Program-made: the position numbers and the translations under genes
Notes under the pieces: model-generated
Seen by the model: the letters and a program-made list of their open reading frames with translations, nothing else
What the model was told of the DNA's origin: nothing
Database searches by the model: none
In this document: one piece after another, positions 1 through 9,196 of the stretch
Layout: the number at the start of each line of letters is the position of its first letter
Position numbering within the stretch: position 1 is the stretch's first letter
Source of the DNA: JBCDBD01 sp039184335
Lineage (GTDB): Bacteria; Bacteroidota; Bacteroidia; Flavobacteriales; Flavobacteriaceae
Reading direction: 5' to 3'
DNA length: 64,000 nt
NCBI GenBank assembly: GCA_039184335.1
Contig: JBCDBD010000008.1
Coordinates: 46,090 to 110,089, forward strand

Positions 1-46
1 TTGATGCAGCATGTGGTCAATTGGCGAATAAAAGTTGATTGCTTGC

Positions 47-556
47 TTACAAGGTAACTTCAATATGTTTGCGCATGAGTGAATGGTGCCCAAAATCATC
101 TTCCATGCTGTATGCACAGATCAACCAGATTTTTTGTGTTTTTCTTAAGTCGTAATGGTATCGGTCAAACGCTTTTTGGGGAATGGAAAATTGTACTGTG
201 GTAGTGCCATTTTTTTCCGTTCCTTTCACATTGCAAATCTGTGACTTTGAGCCTAATTCTTCCATTGGTTTGGGGTCGCCGATACCAACTACGTACAGAT
301 CGACTGCATTAACACCATTTTCAGAAACATTGATCATGTACAGATTACTCTTTATAATGTTATCAGATGTGTTGAAGCCAAGAGCTACCCATCCATCTTC
401 TGGGGCAGTGGCCGTAAAATGGAAAAGGTCACCTTCAGCTTGCCAAGCCACTTTCATACCACCTATTGCCAAAGAGGTAGTACCTGTTTTTTGGGAAACA
501 ACGTTCGGCAGTGTCTGATACACACTTAAAAAAACGGTAAAAAGGAACAGTTTCAT
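47..556 (-). CDS. Secreted DOMON-domain protein
   Basis: A 169-residue protein with an N-terminal signal peptide (about residues 1-21, ending VVS-Q). The rest fits a single DOMON beta-sandwich: an MKVAWQAEG strand near residue 34, then the characteristic W-V-A-L-G-F-N stretch (residues 56-62) and a later W-L-I-C-A-Y strand. DOMON domains bind heme or sugars in secreted or membrane redox proteins; the ligand here cannot be told. It is transcribed divergently from the polyprenyl synthase gene, with 70 bp between them. No partner oxidoreductase lies next to it, so its role is unknown. Confidence 0.75.
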   Translation of the reverse strand: MKLFLFTVFLSVYQTLPNVVSQKTGTTSLAIGGMKVAWQAEGDLFHFTATAPEDGWVALGFNTSDNIIKSNLYMINVSENGVNAVDLYVVGIGDPKPMEELGSKSQICNVKGTEKNGTTTVQFSIPQKAFDRYHYDLRKTQKIWLICAYSMEDDFGHHSLMRKHIEVTL

Positions 557-626
557 TGACTTTGGGCTTGTTTATCCTGTAAAATAGTGCTGACAACGGA
601 ATTTTGTTGCCAACAACACGTTAAAA

Positions 627-1631
627 GTGACTGTTGTAGCTATATTTGAACAGGTGAAGATTGTTGAGCAAATACGCGAACCCATTAATGCCGAGATGGA
701 ACTTTTTGAAGATAAGTTTCGACAATCGATGTCTTCAAAGGTCGCTTTATTCAATCGGATTACATATTACATTGCCAATCGTAAAGGGAAACAAATGCGA
801 CCCATGTTTGTTTTTTTGACCGCTAAGATTGTGAACAACGGCAAGGTAAATGAAAGAACTTACACCGGCGCTTCCATCATAGAATTGATCCATACGGCAA
901 GTTTGGTACATGATGATGTTGTGGACGACAGCCATAAACGACGTAGTTTTTTTTCCATTAACGCACTATGGAAAAATAAGATTGCCGTTTTAGTGGGGGA
1001 TTTTCTCTTCTCAAAAGGGCTATTGGTCGCTTTGGAGCATAAAGATTATGACCTTTTGGGCATTATCTCGAACTCTGTAAAAGATATGAGTGAGGGTGAA
1101 CTTCTACAGATAGAGAAATCAAGGTTATTGGATATTACTGAAGAAGTGTATTACGACATTATCCGTCAAAAAACGGCCACATTGATTGCAGCTTGCTGTA
1201 GTATGGGGGCATGTGCAGTCAAACCCGATACTGAAGAGGTTGAAAAATTTAGAATGTTTGGGGAGCTATGCGGAATGGCTTTTCAATTGAAAGATGACCT
1301 TTTTGATTATGGTCAAGAAAAAATTGGAAAACCGACAGGTATCGATATCAAAGAGCAAAAAATGACATTGCCATTGATCTATGCATTGAACGTCAGTTCA
1401 AAAGAAGAGAAACGATGGTTGATCAATTCAATCAAAAACCATAATAAAGATAAGAAAAGGGTAAAAGAGGTCATTGCTTTTGTCAAAGAAAAGGGTGGTC
1501 TTGAATATGCCGTTGCAAAAATGCTGGAATTTAAAGACAGCGCACTTGCCCTTTTGGACGACTATCCTGAAACAACATATAAGACATCACTTGCGCTTAT
1601 GGTCAATTATGTAGTTGATCGAAAAAAATAA
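627..1631 (+). CDS. Polyprenyl (octaprenyl-type) diphosphate synthase
   Basis: A trans-isoprenyl diphosphate synthase, condensing isopentenyl diphosphate onto allylic primers to make the long chain used for menaquinone. The first aspartate-rich motif is DDVVDD (residues 96-101) and the second is LKDDLFD (221-227). The GKQMRP motif that binds diphosphate is at residues 54-59. The length of 334 residues is normal for the family. The start is a GTG at 627; the next ATG, at internal residue 24, would cut into the conserved first helix. The exact chain length cannot be read from sequence. Confidence 0.9.
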   Translation: MTVVAIFEQVKIVEQIREPINAEMELFEDKFRQSMSSKVALFNRITYYIANRKGKQMRPMFVFLTAKIVNNGKVNERTYTGASIIELIHTASLVHDDVVDDSHKRRSFFSINALWKNKIAVLVGDFLFSKGLLVALEHKDYDLLGIISNSVKDMSEGELLQIEKSRLLDITEEVYYDIIRQKTATLIAACCSMGACAVKPDTEEVEKFRMFGELCGMAFQLKDDLFDYGQEKIGKPTGIDIKEQKMTLPLIYALNVSSKEEKRWLINSIKNHNKDKKRVKEVIAFVKEKGGLEYAVAKMLEFKDSALALLDDYPETTYKTSLALMVNYVVDRKK

Positions 1632-1695
1632 GACTCCTGGGCAACCATTTTCATAAAACCAACGTCTACATTAATAGAAAACAAAACGAGAACAG

Positions 1696-2268
1696 TTGAA
1701 GATCATTTCATTCTACAGTAATGAAAAACAATTGATAAGCAAATCAATTGCGGGTGATAGAAGAGCGCAGCAGGCTATTTATGAAAAATTTGCGCCGAAA
1801 ATGTTGAGTGTTTGTCGCCAATATATCAAAGACCTGCAATTCGCTGAAGATGTCATGGTGAACGGTTTTGTAAAGGTCTTTAGAAACTTGGGCACATTTA
1901 AGCATAAGGGTAGTTTTGAAGGGTGGATCCGAAAAATCATGGTGAGGGAAAGTATCTCATATTTACGAAAAAGGCAATTCATGGTATATGACAATGACAT
2001 ATTTGAAGATAATCAGTTGAAAAACCAAACCGATATCTCAGTTGCCGATGTTGAATATATTCAACAATTGATAGACAATTTGCCTGAAGGCTATAAAATG
2101 GTGTTTGTACTGTATGCTGTTGAGGGTTACAAACATCAAGAGATTGCTAAAATGTTGAAAATCTCAGAAGGCACTTCAAAATCCCAACTGTATAAGGCAC
2201 GTAAAATGCTTCAAGGGAACCTAAGGTTAAAAGAGCTGTCACTTGATAAGAAATCAAAAGGCAATTAG
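1696..2268 (+). CDS. RNA polymerase ECF sigma factor
   Basis: A sigma-70 family extracytoplasmic-function factor of 190 residues. Region 2 runs from AIYEKFAPKM through the FEGWIRKIMVRESISYLRK segment (about residues 28-95). Region 4 has the PEGYKMVFVLYAVEGYKHQEIA helix-turn-helix stretch (about 135-175). The proposed start is a TTG at 1696. The stop is 11 bp before the next gene, which encodes a single-TM protein, so the two probably form a sigma/envelope-regulator operon. No signature identifies the regulon. Confidence 0.9.
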   Translation: MKIISFYSNEKQLISKSIAGDRRAQQAIYEKFAPKMLSVCRQYIKDLQFAEDVMVNGFVKVFRNLGTFKHKGSFEGWIRKIMVRESISYLRKRQFMVYDNDIFEDNQLKNQTDISVADVEYIQQLIDNLPEGYKMVFVLYAVEGYKHQEIAKMLKISEGTSKSQLYKARKMLQGNLRLKELSLDKKSKGN

Positions 2269-2279
2269 AAGGACAAGCG

Positions 2280-3008
2280 ATGGGAAAATTGGAAAAACAC
2301 ATCAAAGAAAGGTTACGAAAGCGCGAAATCAAGCCATCAGAACAGGCATGGCAACGCATTGAAACTGATTTGGGGCAAACTGTGGTCAATAGCAAAAGAA
2401 CACCATGGTATGCCATTGTCGCAGGATTTATTGGAATAGTGTTGTTTTCATCTATTTATCTTGGATTACGGAAGACCGTGTTCACCGAAACCAATGATCG
2501 TTCGGTCAACAAAAAGATAGTCGGGGACAAGGTCACGAAAACGAAGAACAAACCTCCAATTGAAAAAACTCCCTTGTCCAATGAAACGAAGAAAGCGCTA
2601 CTATTGCCATCCCAAGAGCCTGTTGCTGTTGATCTTGGGCAAATTGAAAATAAAAGTGCAACTATGGCGGTTGAAAACATAGATGATGCATTGCGATTGC
2701 CAAATGACCCGATTCAAGCAAAAGAACTGTTGATTGAAGAAAAGGTTGTTGAAGTGCTCGCACAGGTCACTTTATTGGAAACCCAAAACACAACGGTAAC
2801 AGAAGGTGAAATTGATTCATTGCTTAGGGCAGCCCAGCGCGAACTTTTGACTATCAAGGTGTTTCAAGAAAACAGAAAGGTCGATGCCATGGCATTACTG
2901 ACAGCAGTTGAAGATGAGTTGGACCAAACTTTTAGGGACCAGTTGTTCGAAACCCTGAAAGAAGGATATTTCAAACTCAAAACTGCAGTTGCCGACCGAA
3001 ACAATTAA
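2280..3008 (+). CDS. Single-TM protein paired with ECF sigma factor (possible anti-sigma)
   Basis: A 242-residue protein with a basic cytoplasmic N-terminus (about 44 residues), one transmembrane helix (about residues 45-62, WYAIVAGFIGIVLFSS) and a long charged, Lys/Glu-rich extracytoplasmic part. It starts 11 bp after the sigma factor gene. That position and topology fit a cognate anti-sigma or membrane regulator, but I see no ZAS zinc motif, so this is inference from context. A related arrangement (sigma factor, short TM protein, outer-membrane-like protein) is common in flavobacteria. Confidence 0.65.
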   Translation: MGKLEKHIKERLRKREIKPSEQAWQRIETDLGQTVVNSKRTPWYAIVAGFIGIVLFSSIYLGLRKTVFTETNDRSVNKKIVGDKVTKTKNKPPIEKTPLSNETKKALLLPSQEPVAVDLGQIENKSATMAVENIDDALRLPNDPIQAKELLIEEKVVEVLAQVTLLETQNTTVTEGEIDSLLRAAQRELLTIKVFQENRKVDAMALLTAVEDELDQTFRDQLFETLKEGYFKLKTAVADRNN

Positions 3009-3043
3009 CATTCATCAATCAAGCAATAATAGATCCTAGTTTG

Positions 3044-3064
3044 CCCCCTTCCATTGAGAGGGGG
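3044..3064. repeat. GC-rich hairpin between envelope genes
   Basis: CCCCCT pairs with AGGGGG around a 9-nt loop in the 85-bp gap between the TM protein and the next gene. No T-tract follows, so it is more likely an mRNA-stabilising hairpin or a dispersed genomic repeat than a terminator. Confidence 0.5.
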
Positions 3065-3093
3065 TAGGCGAGGATTGTCAAAACGGAACAATT

Positions 3094-4164
3094 ATGAGAA
3101 CAGGTAAATGGTATTTGGCCATCTTTTTTATGCTATTTCTGTCAAAACATTCTTTTGGGCAAGAGAAGTATGAGAAGAAAATAGAAATCCTTAAAGAACA
3201 AAAGGAAAAAATCACAAATCAAGAGAAAGAGGCATTAAAGATTGAGGTTGAAGCCATTAATAAAAGATTGCAAAGGGGTTTGATTTCCACGCAAGAGGCA
3301 CAACTTCTTAAAGAAGAAGCGGCGATGAAGCGTGCCAGAAACATTGAGGATAGGATCGCAATTGTCGAAAACCAGGTTGCATTATTGGAGCGTAACAAAG
3401 GTAAAACACTGGTGTTGCTGGAAGCTGATACCCTGTCGAACGACCAGATAAGGTTGGGTCTTTCGATAGATGGGCGGCCAATTATGGATTGGCGTTCAAA
3501 AAGGTGGAAACGGGACATTAAGTATGATCGCCGTACCTATTCTGATCTGGTCGTAGCGATTGGGTTTAACAATGCTTTGATCGAAGGGGAATCTTTAAGT
3601 GATTCCCCATATAAAATAGGGGGGAGTCGATTTTTTGAACTAGGCTGGCAATGGCGTACCCGTGTTTTTAAAAATACGAATTTTATGCGCTTTCATTATG
3701 GGTTTTCATTTCAATTCAATGGCCTGAAACCTGATGACAACCGGTATTTTGTCGAAAATGGAAATCAAACGGAGCTTCAGGAATTCGATGTGGAACTGGA
3801 TAAGTCAAAGTTGCGAATGGACAATTTGGTGTTTCCGGTTCATCTTGAATTTGGTCCGTCACGATATCGTGAAACACCGGAAACCATTCGTTATTCGTTA
3901 GAGGATCAATTTCGAATAGGTGTGGGCGGGTATGGTGGATTTAATTTGGGAACTAGGCAAAAATTAAAATATACAAGAAATGGAGAACGGGTCAAGGATA
4001 AACTCAAGCGAGATTACAATACCAGCGATTTAATCTATGGTCTAAGTGCCTATGTAGGGGTAGAAGGTGTTTTATTATATATAAAATATGATCTTAATCC
4101 GATATTTGAAGACGCTCCGATTGAACAGAACAACATCTCGCTGGGCCTTCGGTTTGATTTGTAG
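3094..4164 (+). CDS. Exported protein with coiled coil and outer-membrane-barrel-like C-terminus
   Basis: A 356-residue protein with a signal peptide (about residues 1-22, ending SFGQ). Next comes a long Lys/Glu-rich coiled coil (about 25-100, with EKITNQEKEALKIEVEA and following heptads). The C-terminal part consists of alternating hydrophobic and aromatic strands ending in SLGLRFDL, the terminal aromatic-basic pattern of outer-membrane beta-barrels. It is third in line after the sigma factor and TM protein and may be part of that transcription unit or its target. I do not recognise a named family. Confidence 0.65.
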   Translation: MRTGKWYLAIFFMLFLSKHSFGQEKYEKKIEILKEQKEKITNQEKEALKIEVEAINKRLQRGLISTQEAQLLKEEAAMKRARNIEDRIAIVENQVALLERNKGKTLVLLEADTLSNDQIRLGLSIDGRPIMDWRSKRWKRDIKYDRRTYSDLVVAIGFNNALIEGESLSDSPYKIGGSRFFELGWQWRTRVFKNTNFMRFHYGFSFQFNGLKPDDNRYFVENGNQTELQEFDVELDKSKLRMDNLVFPVHLEFGPSRYRETPETIRYSLEDQFRIGVGGYGGFNLGTRQKLKYTRNGERVKDKLKRDYNTSDLIYGLSAYVGVEGVLLYIKYDLNPIFEDAPIEQNNISLGLRFDL

Positions 4165-4167
4165 CAA

Positions 4168-4413
4168 TTAATTTGCGCCCAAAGCTTTTTGTATTTCAGG
4201 TGTGAAGTCATCTTTATAGAGGGCTTTCTTGCAATGGGAACATTCTGCATACTGGAATGTTCCTATTTTTAGTAGGGGTATCCAAAATAGGTGAATATAA
4301 TTAGGTCGTGATATGACCGTCAGTGTACCCTTTTGATTACAATGGGTACAGGAGATTTGTTCAAGACGTTTTGAGGTGCGCCTACCGGTTCGTGTACCAA
4401 AAAATAAGATCAT
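4168..4413 (-). CDS. Small zinc-ribbon protein
   Basis: An 81-residue protein beginning MILFFGTRTG. Two CxxC pairs (CTHC at residues 22-25 and CSHC at 58-61) flank a hydrophobic core, HLFWIPLLKIG, the pattern of small zinc-ribbon proteins. The open frame extends upstream into dnaG, but that part is antisense to dnaG and has no protein-like character, so I place the start at the ATG (CAT at 4411-4413). It converges tail-to-tail with the preceding gene, with 3 bp between stops. Confidence 0.7.
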   Translation of the reverse strand: MILFFGTRTGRRTSKRLEQISCTHCNQKGTLTVISRPNYIHLFWIPLLKIGTFQYAECSHCKKALYKDDFTPEIQKALGAN

Positions 4414-4516
4414 GGAGTCGCTTAATGAAAATAGACTTAAAAGTATGTATTTTTCTTTTGGGTATTCCAAGTTTTCCATGAAGTGAAATTCGTTACTTTT
4501 ATACACATTTTGTACC

Positions 4517-6490
4517 ATGATCTCAAAGGCCACCATAGATAGTGTGTATGAAACTGCACGGGTTGAGGAAGTTATCGGTGATTTTGTGCAGCTTAAAAAG
4601 TCAGGCTCCAATTTCAAGGGCCTGAGTCCCTTCACAGATGAACGTACCCCAAGTTTCATGGTCTCTCCCGTAAAGCAGATATGGAAGGATTTTAGCAGTG
4701 GCAAGGGCGGCAATGTGGTAGCATTTTTAATGGAGCATGAGCATTTTACTTACCCAGAGGCAATAAAATACTTAGCAAAAAAGTACAATATTGAAGTTGA
4801 GGAAACTGAGCAATCAAGCGAAGAAAAAGAACAGGCGAATGAGCGGGAAAGTATGTATTTGGTTTCAGCGTTTGCAAAAAAGTATTTTGAAACCAGTTTA
4901 TGGGAAAGCGAACGTGGTAAAGCCATAGGGCTGACCTATTTCAAGGAAAGAGGTTTTACCGATGAAACCATTAAGACATTTGGCCTGGGTTATAGCCTAG
5001 ATGATTGGGAAGCATTTACCAAAACTGCCTTAAAGGAAGGCTATCAACTGGAGTTTTTGGAAAAAACAGGATTGACCATTGTCAAGGAGAGTGATGGTGC
5101 GGGCCTTAAAAAATTTGATAGGTTCAAAGGCCGAGTGATGTTTCCAATCCATTCCATGAGCGGTAGGGTATTGGGGTTTGGTGGGCGAATTTTGGTCAAT
5201 GACAAAAAAGCGGCCAAATATTTAAATTCACCCGAAAGTGAGATTTACCATAAAAGCAAGGTACTGTACGGTATTTACTTTGCCAAGCAAGCTATTGCCA
5301 AAGAAGATAATTGTTATTTGGTCGAGGGCTATACCGATGTCATTCAAATGTACCAAGCAGGCATCAAGAATGTCGTCGCTTCAAGTGGTACTGCCTTGAC
5401 CCCTGAACAAATTCGACTTATCAATCGATTGACGAAGAACATTACAGTGCTGTTTGACGGTGATGCTGCAGGTACCCGTGCTTCATTACGGGGTATCGAT
5501 TTGATTTTGGAACAGGGGATGAATGTTAGGGTGTGTTCTTTTCCAGAGGGTGAAGATCCCGATAGTTTTTCAAAGGAGAATGCATATGAAGACATCATTT
5601 TATACCTTGAGGAAAATGCAAAGGACTTTATTCAGTTCAAGGCATCCCTTTTGGCACAAGATGCGGCAGATGACCCCATTGAACGTGCAAATACGGTACG
5701 TGATATTGTCAACAGCATCGCCAAGATTCCCGATCAGATAAAAAAAGAGATCTATGTACAGGAATGTGCTAAAATAATGCAGGTCTCAGAGGAGGTACTT
5801 TACAATACCCTGGCACAGATCGACAGCAAAAGCTTCTCAGATGCCACTAAAAAGATAAAACATACACAACAAGTGTTCGATGTGGTCAAGAACGAACCTA
5901 AAGTTGAAAAAGTAGATGTTCAGTTTGAGTTGGAACGAAAGATTATAGAGCTCTTGCTTTTATACGGAAATCAAAAGCAAGAATTTGAAGATTTGGTACT
6001 AAAGGAAAATGATGAAGGAGATTTGATTTTAGAACCAGAAATTTTTGAGGCCAAGGTCTATGAAAAAGTATATCTCGATTTGCAAGAAGACGAAATTGAG
6101 CTTACTAACAAAAATTTCAGGAACATTTATTACCAACTTATAGCAAATTTGAATGAAAGTGAAGAATTCTCTATCACCACTTTTCTCTCGAACTTAGATC
6201 AAGATGTGGTCAATGAGGTTTCCACTATTTTAATGGAGGAAGAAAAATACATGCTCCACGATTGGGAGAGAAAAAATATCTATCCAAAAGACAAAAGACA
6301 CGGCATTGCACAGTTGGTAGGTGAAACTATTTTAACCCTACGCTGTAACTTGATCAAAAATAGAATTTTAAAGTTACAGAAAGAGACTGAAAATAAACAA
6401 GAAGACAATACCGAGATTTTGGAAGAAATCATGAATTACTTGCAGTTGAACAAATTACTGAACGTAAAACTGAACCGTGTTCTTTCCTAA
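4517..6490 (+). CDS. dnaG: DNA primase DnaG, zinc ligands missing
   Basis: A replicative primase of 657 residues that makes RNA primers at the fork. The N-terminal CHC2-type fold is clear (FKGLSPF...TPSFMVSP...GKGGN), but all four ligand positions are replaced: S37, T40, D58 and S61 instead of Cys, His, Cys, Cys. The TOPRIM catalytic core is intact, with YLVEGYTDVI supplying the glutamate and LFDGDAAG supplying the DxD. The C-terminal 150 residues are helical, as expected for the DnaB-interacting domain. I recall that flavobacterial primases often show this ligand loss, so it is probably lineage-wide. Transcription ends at the hairpin terminator just downstream. Confidence 0.96.
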   Translation: MISKATIDSVYETARVEEVIGDFVQLKKSGSNFKGLSPFTDERTPSFMVSPVKQIWKDFSSGKGGNVVAFLMEHEHFTYPEAIKYLAKKYNIEVEETEQSSEEKEQANERESMYLVSAFAKKYFETSLWESERGKAIGLTYFKERGFTDETIKTFGLGYSLDDWEAFTKTALKEGYQLEFLEKTGLTIVKESDGAGLKKFDRFKGRVMFPIHSMSGRVLGFGGRILVNDKKAAKYLNSPESEIYHKSKVLYGIYFAKQAIAKEDNCYLVEGYTDVIQMYQAGIKNVVASSGTALTPEQIRLINRLTKNITVLFDGDAAGTRASLRGIDLILEQGMNVRVCSFPEGEDPDSFSKENAYEDIILYLEENAKDFIQFKASLLAQDAADDPIERANTVRDIVNSIAKIPDQIKKEIYVQECAKIMQVSEEVLYNTLAQIDSKSFSDATKKIKHTQQVFDVVKNEPKVEKVDVQFELERKIIELLLLYGNQKQEFEDLVLKENDEGDLILEPEIFEAKVYEKVYLDLQEDEIELTNKNFRNIYYQLIANLNESEEFSITTFLSNLDQDVVNEVSTILMEEEKYMLHDWERKNIYPKDKRHGIAQLVGETILTLRCNLIKNRILKLQKETENKQEDNTEILEEIMNYLQLNKLLNVKLNRVLS

Positions 6491-6493
6491 AAG

Positions 6494-6527
6494 AAAAAAA
6501 CCCCTAAGATTATTGGGGTTTTTTTAG
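6494..6527. terminator. Bidirectional terminator between dnaG and the NarL-type regulator
   Basis: An A-run plus CCCC pairs with GGGG plus a T-run around TAAGATTATT. The symmetric A/T tails make it functional on both strands. It lies in the gap between the convergent dnaG and regulator genes. Confidence 0.9.
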
Positions 6528-6544
6528 AGATTTTCAGAATAGTT

Positions 6545-7174
6545 CTAATACAATTCCAAGGCTTTTGCTTGCTGTAATAAGTCTACCAGATTGTCAACGT
6601 TCAATTTACGCATCAAACGCGCTTTGTAGGTACTGACCGTTTTTTCATTAAGGTTTAGCCCTTCGGCAACTTCCTTGTTTCGTTTGCCACTGGCCAACAG
6701 TTTTAAGACCTCTACCTCTCTTGTAGATAATTTTCTGAAAAACCTTCTGGGTTTTTGTGTGCCCTCATCAAATGCTAGGCGTTGGGCCAGTTCATTTGTG
6801 ATAAACATGTTACCTTCACTGACTTTACGCAATGCTGAGATAATGTAATCAAGGTCTGCTGTTTTCGAAAGATAGCCGTATGCGCCTGCACGTATGGTGC
6901 TAAGCGCATAGACGTCTTCAGATTGGCCGCTGTACATCAAGACTTTGGCGCTTGGAAATTCTTCTTTCATTTTTCTTAGTGTGGCAATGCCGTTGATTTC
7001 TGGAATGTCCATTTCAAGCATGACCACGTCTGGGGAAACTTTTTCCAAAGTTTCAAAAAGCGCTGTAGTTGATGATACATCTGCGATGACCTCAAAGTCA
7101 GCAACAGGTTCTAAGATGCGCTTGATTCCGAGCCTAACGATAGGATGGCTGTCGGCAATTAAAACTTTTATCAT
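6545..7174 (-). CDS. NarL/LuxR-type response regulator with Glu at the phospho-acceptor site
   Basis: A 209-residue regulator with a receiver domain (1-120) and a C-terminal LuxR-type helix-turn-helix (KLSTREVEVLKLLASGKRNKEVAEGLNLNEKTVSTYKARLMRKL, about 148-192). The phospho-acceptor motif reads VVMLEMDIP, placing Glu54 where Asp is normal (codon GAA). The acidic pocket is D8-S9 instead of two acidic residues. The Ser/Thr (S82 region, MYSGQ) and Lys (LSKTADL) switch positions are kept. It may therefore be a constitutively active or phosphorylation-independent receiver. No histidine kinase is adjacent. Confidence 0.9.
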   Translation of the reverse strand: MIKVLIADSHPIVRLGIKRILEPVADFEVIADVSSTTALFETLEKVSPDVVMLEMDIPEINGIATLRKMKEEFPSAKVLMYSGQSEDVYALSTIRAGAYGYLSKTADLDYIISALRKVSEGNMFITNELAQRLAFDEGTQKPRRFFRKLSTREVEVLKLLASGKRNKEVAEGLNLNEKTVSTYKARLMRKLNVDNLVDLLQQAKALELY

Positions 7175-7359
7175 TGTTGCAGGTTTAAATTTGGTTATTA
7201 CACTTCAAATAGTGTTTCGTAATTAATTGCTTACAATTAAGTAAGTCAGCTTACAATAATTGAAGGGTAAGTTAACGATTTCGCTTTACAAAAATGGAAT
7301 TTTTTTCTTAAAACCATAGAATTTTTGTGGTTTTATTCGTTTTAAAGTCCGATTTATGG

Positions 7360-8157
7360 TTAATCTGTTGTTTTTAACGACCCTGGTATTTCACAAACGG
7401 GTATAGGAACCATCTTATGTCTGTTGGCAGAATTAAACTTTTTATAGATGGCGAATACCTTTTTTTCCCTGCCTGAAAAATCGTCTTCCTGTTTTCCTTG
7501 GCCATCCATTTTCATGGCCCATTCCAGTTCAGGGTATGATGCACCAATTTGATCTTCATCGGTTCTATGGTCACCCCATAGTCCGTCTGTAGGTGCTGCT
7601 TCCATGATCTCTTTGTTGATGCCCAGCTTATGGCCAAGTTCATAGACCTCGGTCTTTAACAAATCGGCGATAGGACTCAAATCGACACCTCCATCTCCAT
7701 ACTTCGTATAAAAACCTATACCAAAATCTTCGACTTTATTGCCCGTGCCAGCAACTAAATAGCCTTTTAAAGCAGCAAAATAATACAATGTGGTCATTCG
7801 TAGCCTGGCCCTTGTATTGGCCAGAGACATAAATCGGTCTTCTTCATTCTCAACTTTCGGTAGCGTGTTGACCAAACTATCAAAAACAGGGGTAAGAACT
7901 ACCGGTTGTCGTTTTACATTTGAAAAATTTTGCATGAGCCATGTGATATGGTCATCTGCCCGTGTCACCTGATGTTGCCCTTGATGGATTGGCATTTCAA
8001 CACATAACAGGTCAAGACCTGTTTTGGCACACAGTGTTGAAGTGACTGCAGAATCAATTCCGCCCGAAACCCCAATCACAAATCCCTTGCTTTTTGCATC
8101 TATGGCATATTCCTTCAGCCAGCTGATAATATGGGCAATGACCTTTTCTGTTTGCAT
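7360..8157 (-). CDS. nadE: NH3-dependent NAD+ synthase
   Basis: Converts deamido-NAD to NAD+ using ATP and ammonia, the last step of NAD synthesis. The N-type ATP pyrophosphatase P-loop SGGIDSAVTS is near residue 31. The conserved GTGNKVEDFGIGFYTKYGDGGVD-type stretch for deamido-NAD binding is in the middle. At 265 residues it lacks the glutaminase domain of the long form, so it uses free ammonia. It is divergent from gldB with a 67-bp shared promoter region. Confidence 0.95.
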   Translation of the reverse strand: MQTEKVIAHIISWLKEYAIDAKSKGFVIGVSGGIDSAVTSTLCAKTGLDLLCVEMPIHQGQHQVTRADDHITWLMQNFSNVKRQPVVLTPVFDSLVNTLPKVENEEDRFMSLANTRARLRMTTLYYFAALKGYLVAGTGNKVEDFGIGFYTKYGDGGVDLSPIADLLKTEVYELGHKLGINKEIMEAAPTDGLWGDHRTDEDQIGASYPELEWAMKMDGQGKQEDDFSGREKKVFAIYKKFNSANRHKMVPIPVCEIPGSLKTTD

Positions 8158-8182
8158 ATTTTAATTTTTACGATTCAAAATT

Positions 8183-8190
8183 TACCTTTG
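8183..8190 (+). promoter_or_regulatory. Candidate -7 element (TACCTTTG) for gldBC
   Basis: A perfect match to the Bacteroidota -7 consensus TAnnTTTG, 35 bp upstream of the gldB start in the nadE-gldB divergent region. This is a consensus match only. Confidence 0.5.
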
Positions 8191-8224
8191 TCCCTTTGTA
8201 AATTTAACTGCTAGGGTATTAAAA

Positions 8225-9196
8225 ATGAAGCTTAACCGCAAATACTTTTTGCTTGCGCTGTCTGTGTTGACTTTGCTGTCTTGCAAAGACGCTGACAATA
8301 TTGAAAACGAGATTGCAAAAACGCCTGTTCAACTAAGGGTTTCAAGATTTGATCGTGCCTTGGCCAGAAGCGGCCCAGAAGATATTTTAAAATTGAAATC
8401 TGACTATCCATATCTTTTTCCCGAACAATACCCAGATAGTTTATGGAAGGTAAAAATCACCGATACCATACAACGGGAACTGTTGGCTGAGGTGGATAAG
8501 GCTTTTGGGGACTTTGCAAACGAGAAGGTAGCCCTAGAGGTGTTGTTTAAGCATATCAAGTACTACTTTTCTGATTTTGACGTTCCAAAGGTGATCACGG
8601 TCACTTCTGATGTGCAATATGATACCCGTGTTATCTTGGCCGATACGCTATTGATATTGGGCTTGGATAACTATTTAGGTAAAGACCACCACTTTTACAG
8701 AAGTATACAACGCTATATTGCCCAAGGGCTTGATAAAAAGTACCTGACTTCAGATGTGGTAAGCTCTTTTGCAAAAAGAGTAAACCGATTTCCGCGAAAT
8801 CGCACTTTTTTGTCTCGAATGGTCCATTATGGAAAAGAATTGTACCTAAAAGACAAATTGCTTCCTGAAATTTCAGATGCCCAGAAAATTACATATACAA
8901 AGGAGCAATTGGCCTGGTCAACATCTAATGAAGCCCAAATTTGGCGTTATTTTATCGAACGGGAGCTATTGTACAGTACAGATCCAAAATTGGACAGGCG
9001 GTTTCTGGATCCTGCGCCTTTTTCAAAATTTCGACTTGAGCTTGATCGTGAATCCCCGGGTCGAATCGGTAGATACATAGGTTGGCAAATCGTCAGGGCA
9101 TTTATGGCGAAAAATCCGAAGACGAGCCTACAACTCCTATTGGATATGGAAGCTGGTGAAATTTTTAAAAGATCAAATTACAAACCCCAAAAATAA
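8225..9196 (+). CDS. gldB: Gliding motility lipoprotein GldB
   Basis: A 323-residue lipoprotein with signal LTLLSC and lipidated Cys20. The body matches GldB: the VQLRVSRFDRAL opening, the YPYLFPEQYPDSLW motif and the DSxxLGLDNYLG region. GldB is required for flavobacterial gliding and for T9SS-linked surface motility. Its stop is followed immediately by the gldC start, the gene order seen in other gliding flavobacteria. A near-consensus -7 box lies just upstream. Confidence 0.93.
   Translation: MKLNRKYFLLALSVLTLLSCKDADNIENEIAKTPVQLRVSRFDRALARSGPEDILKLKSDYPYLFPEQYPDSLWKVKITDTIQRELLAEVDKAFGDFANEKVALEVLFKHIKYYFSDFDVPKVITVTSDVQYDTRVILADTLLILGLDNYLGKDHHFYRSIQRYIAQGLDKKYLTSDVVSSFAKRVNRFPRNRTFLSRMVHYGKELYLKDKLLPEISDAQKITYTKEQLAWSTSNEAQIWRYFIERELLYSTDPKLDRRFLDPAPFSKFRLELDRESPGRIGRYIGWQIVRAFMAKNPKTSLQLLLDMEAGEIFKRSNYKPQK

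Noticed and set aside
4414..4713. N-terminal extension of the zinc-ribbon frame into dnaG
   Set aside because: It is antisense to conserved dnaG codons and has no domain character; the ATG at 4411-4413 gives a normal small protein.
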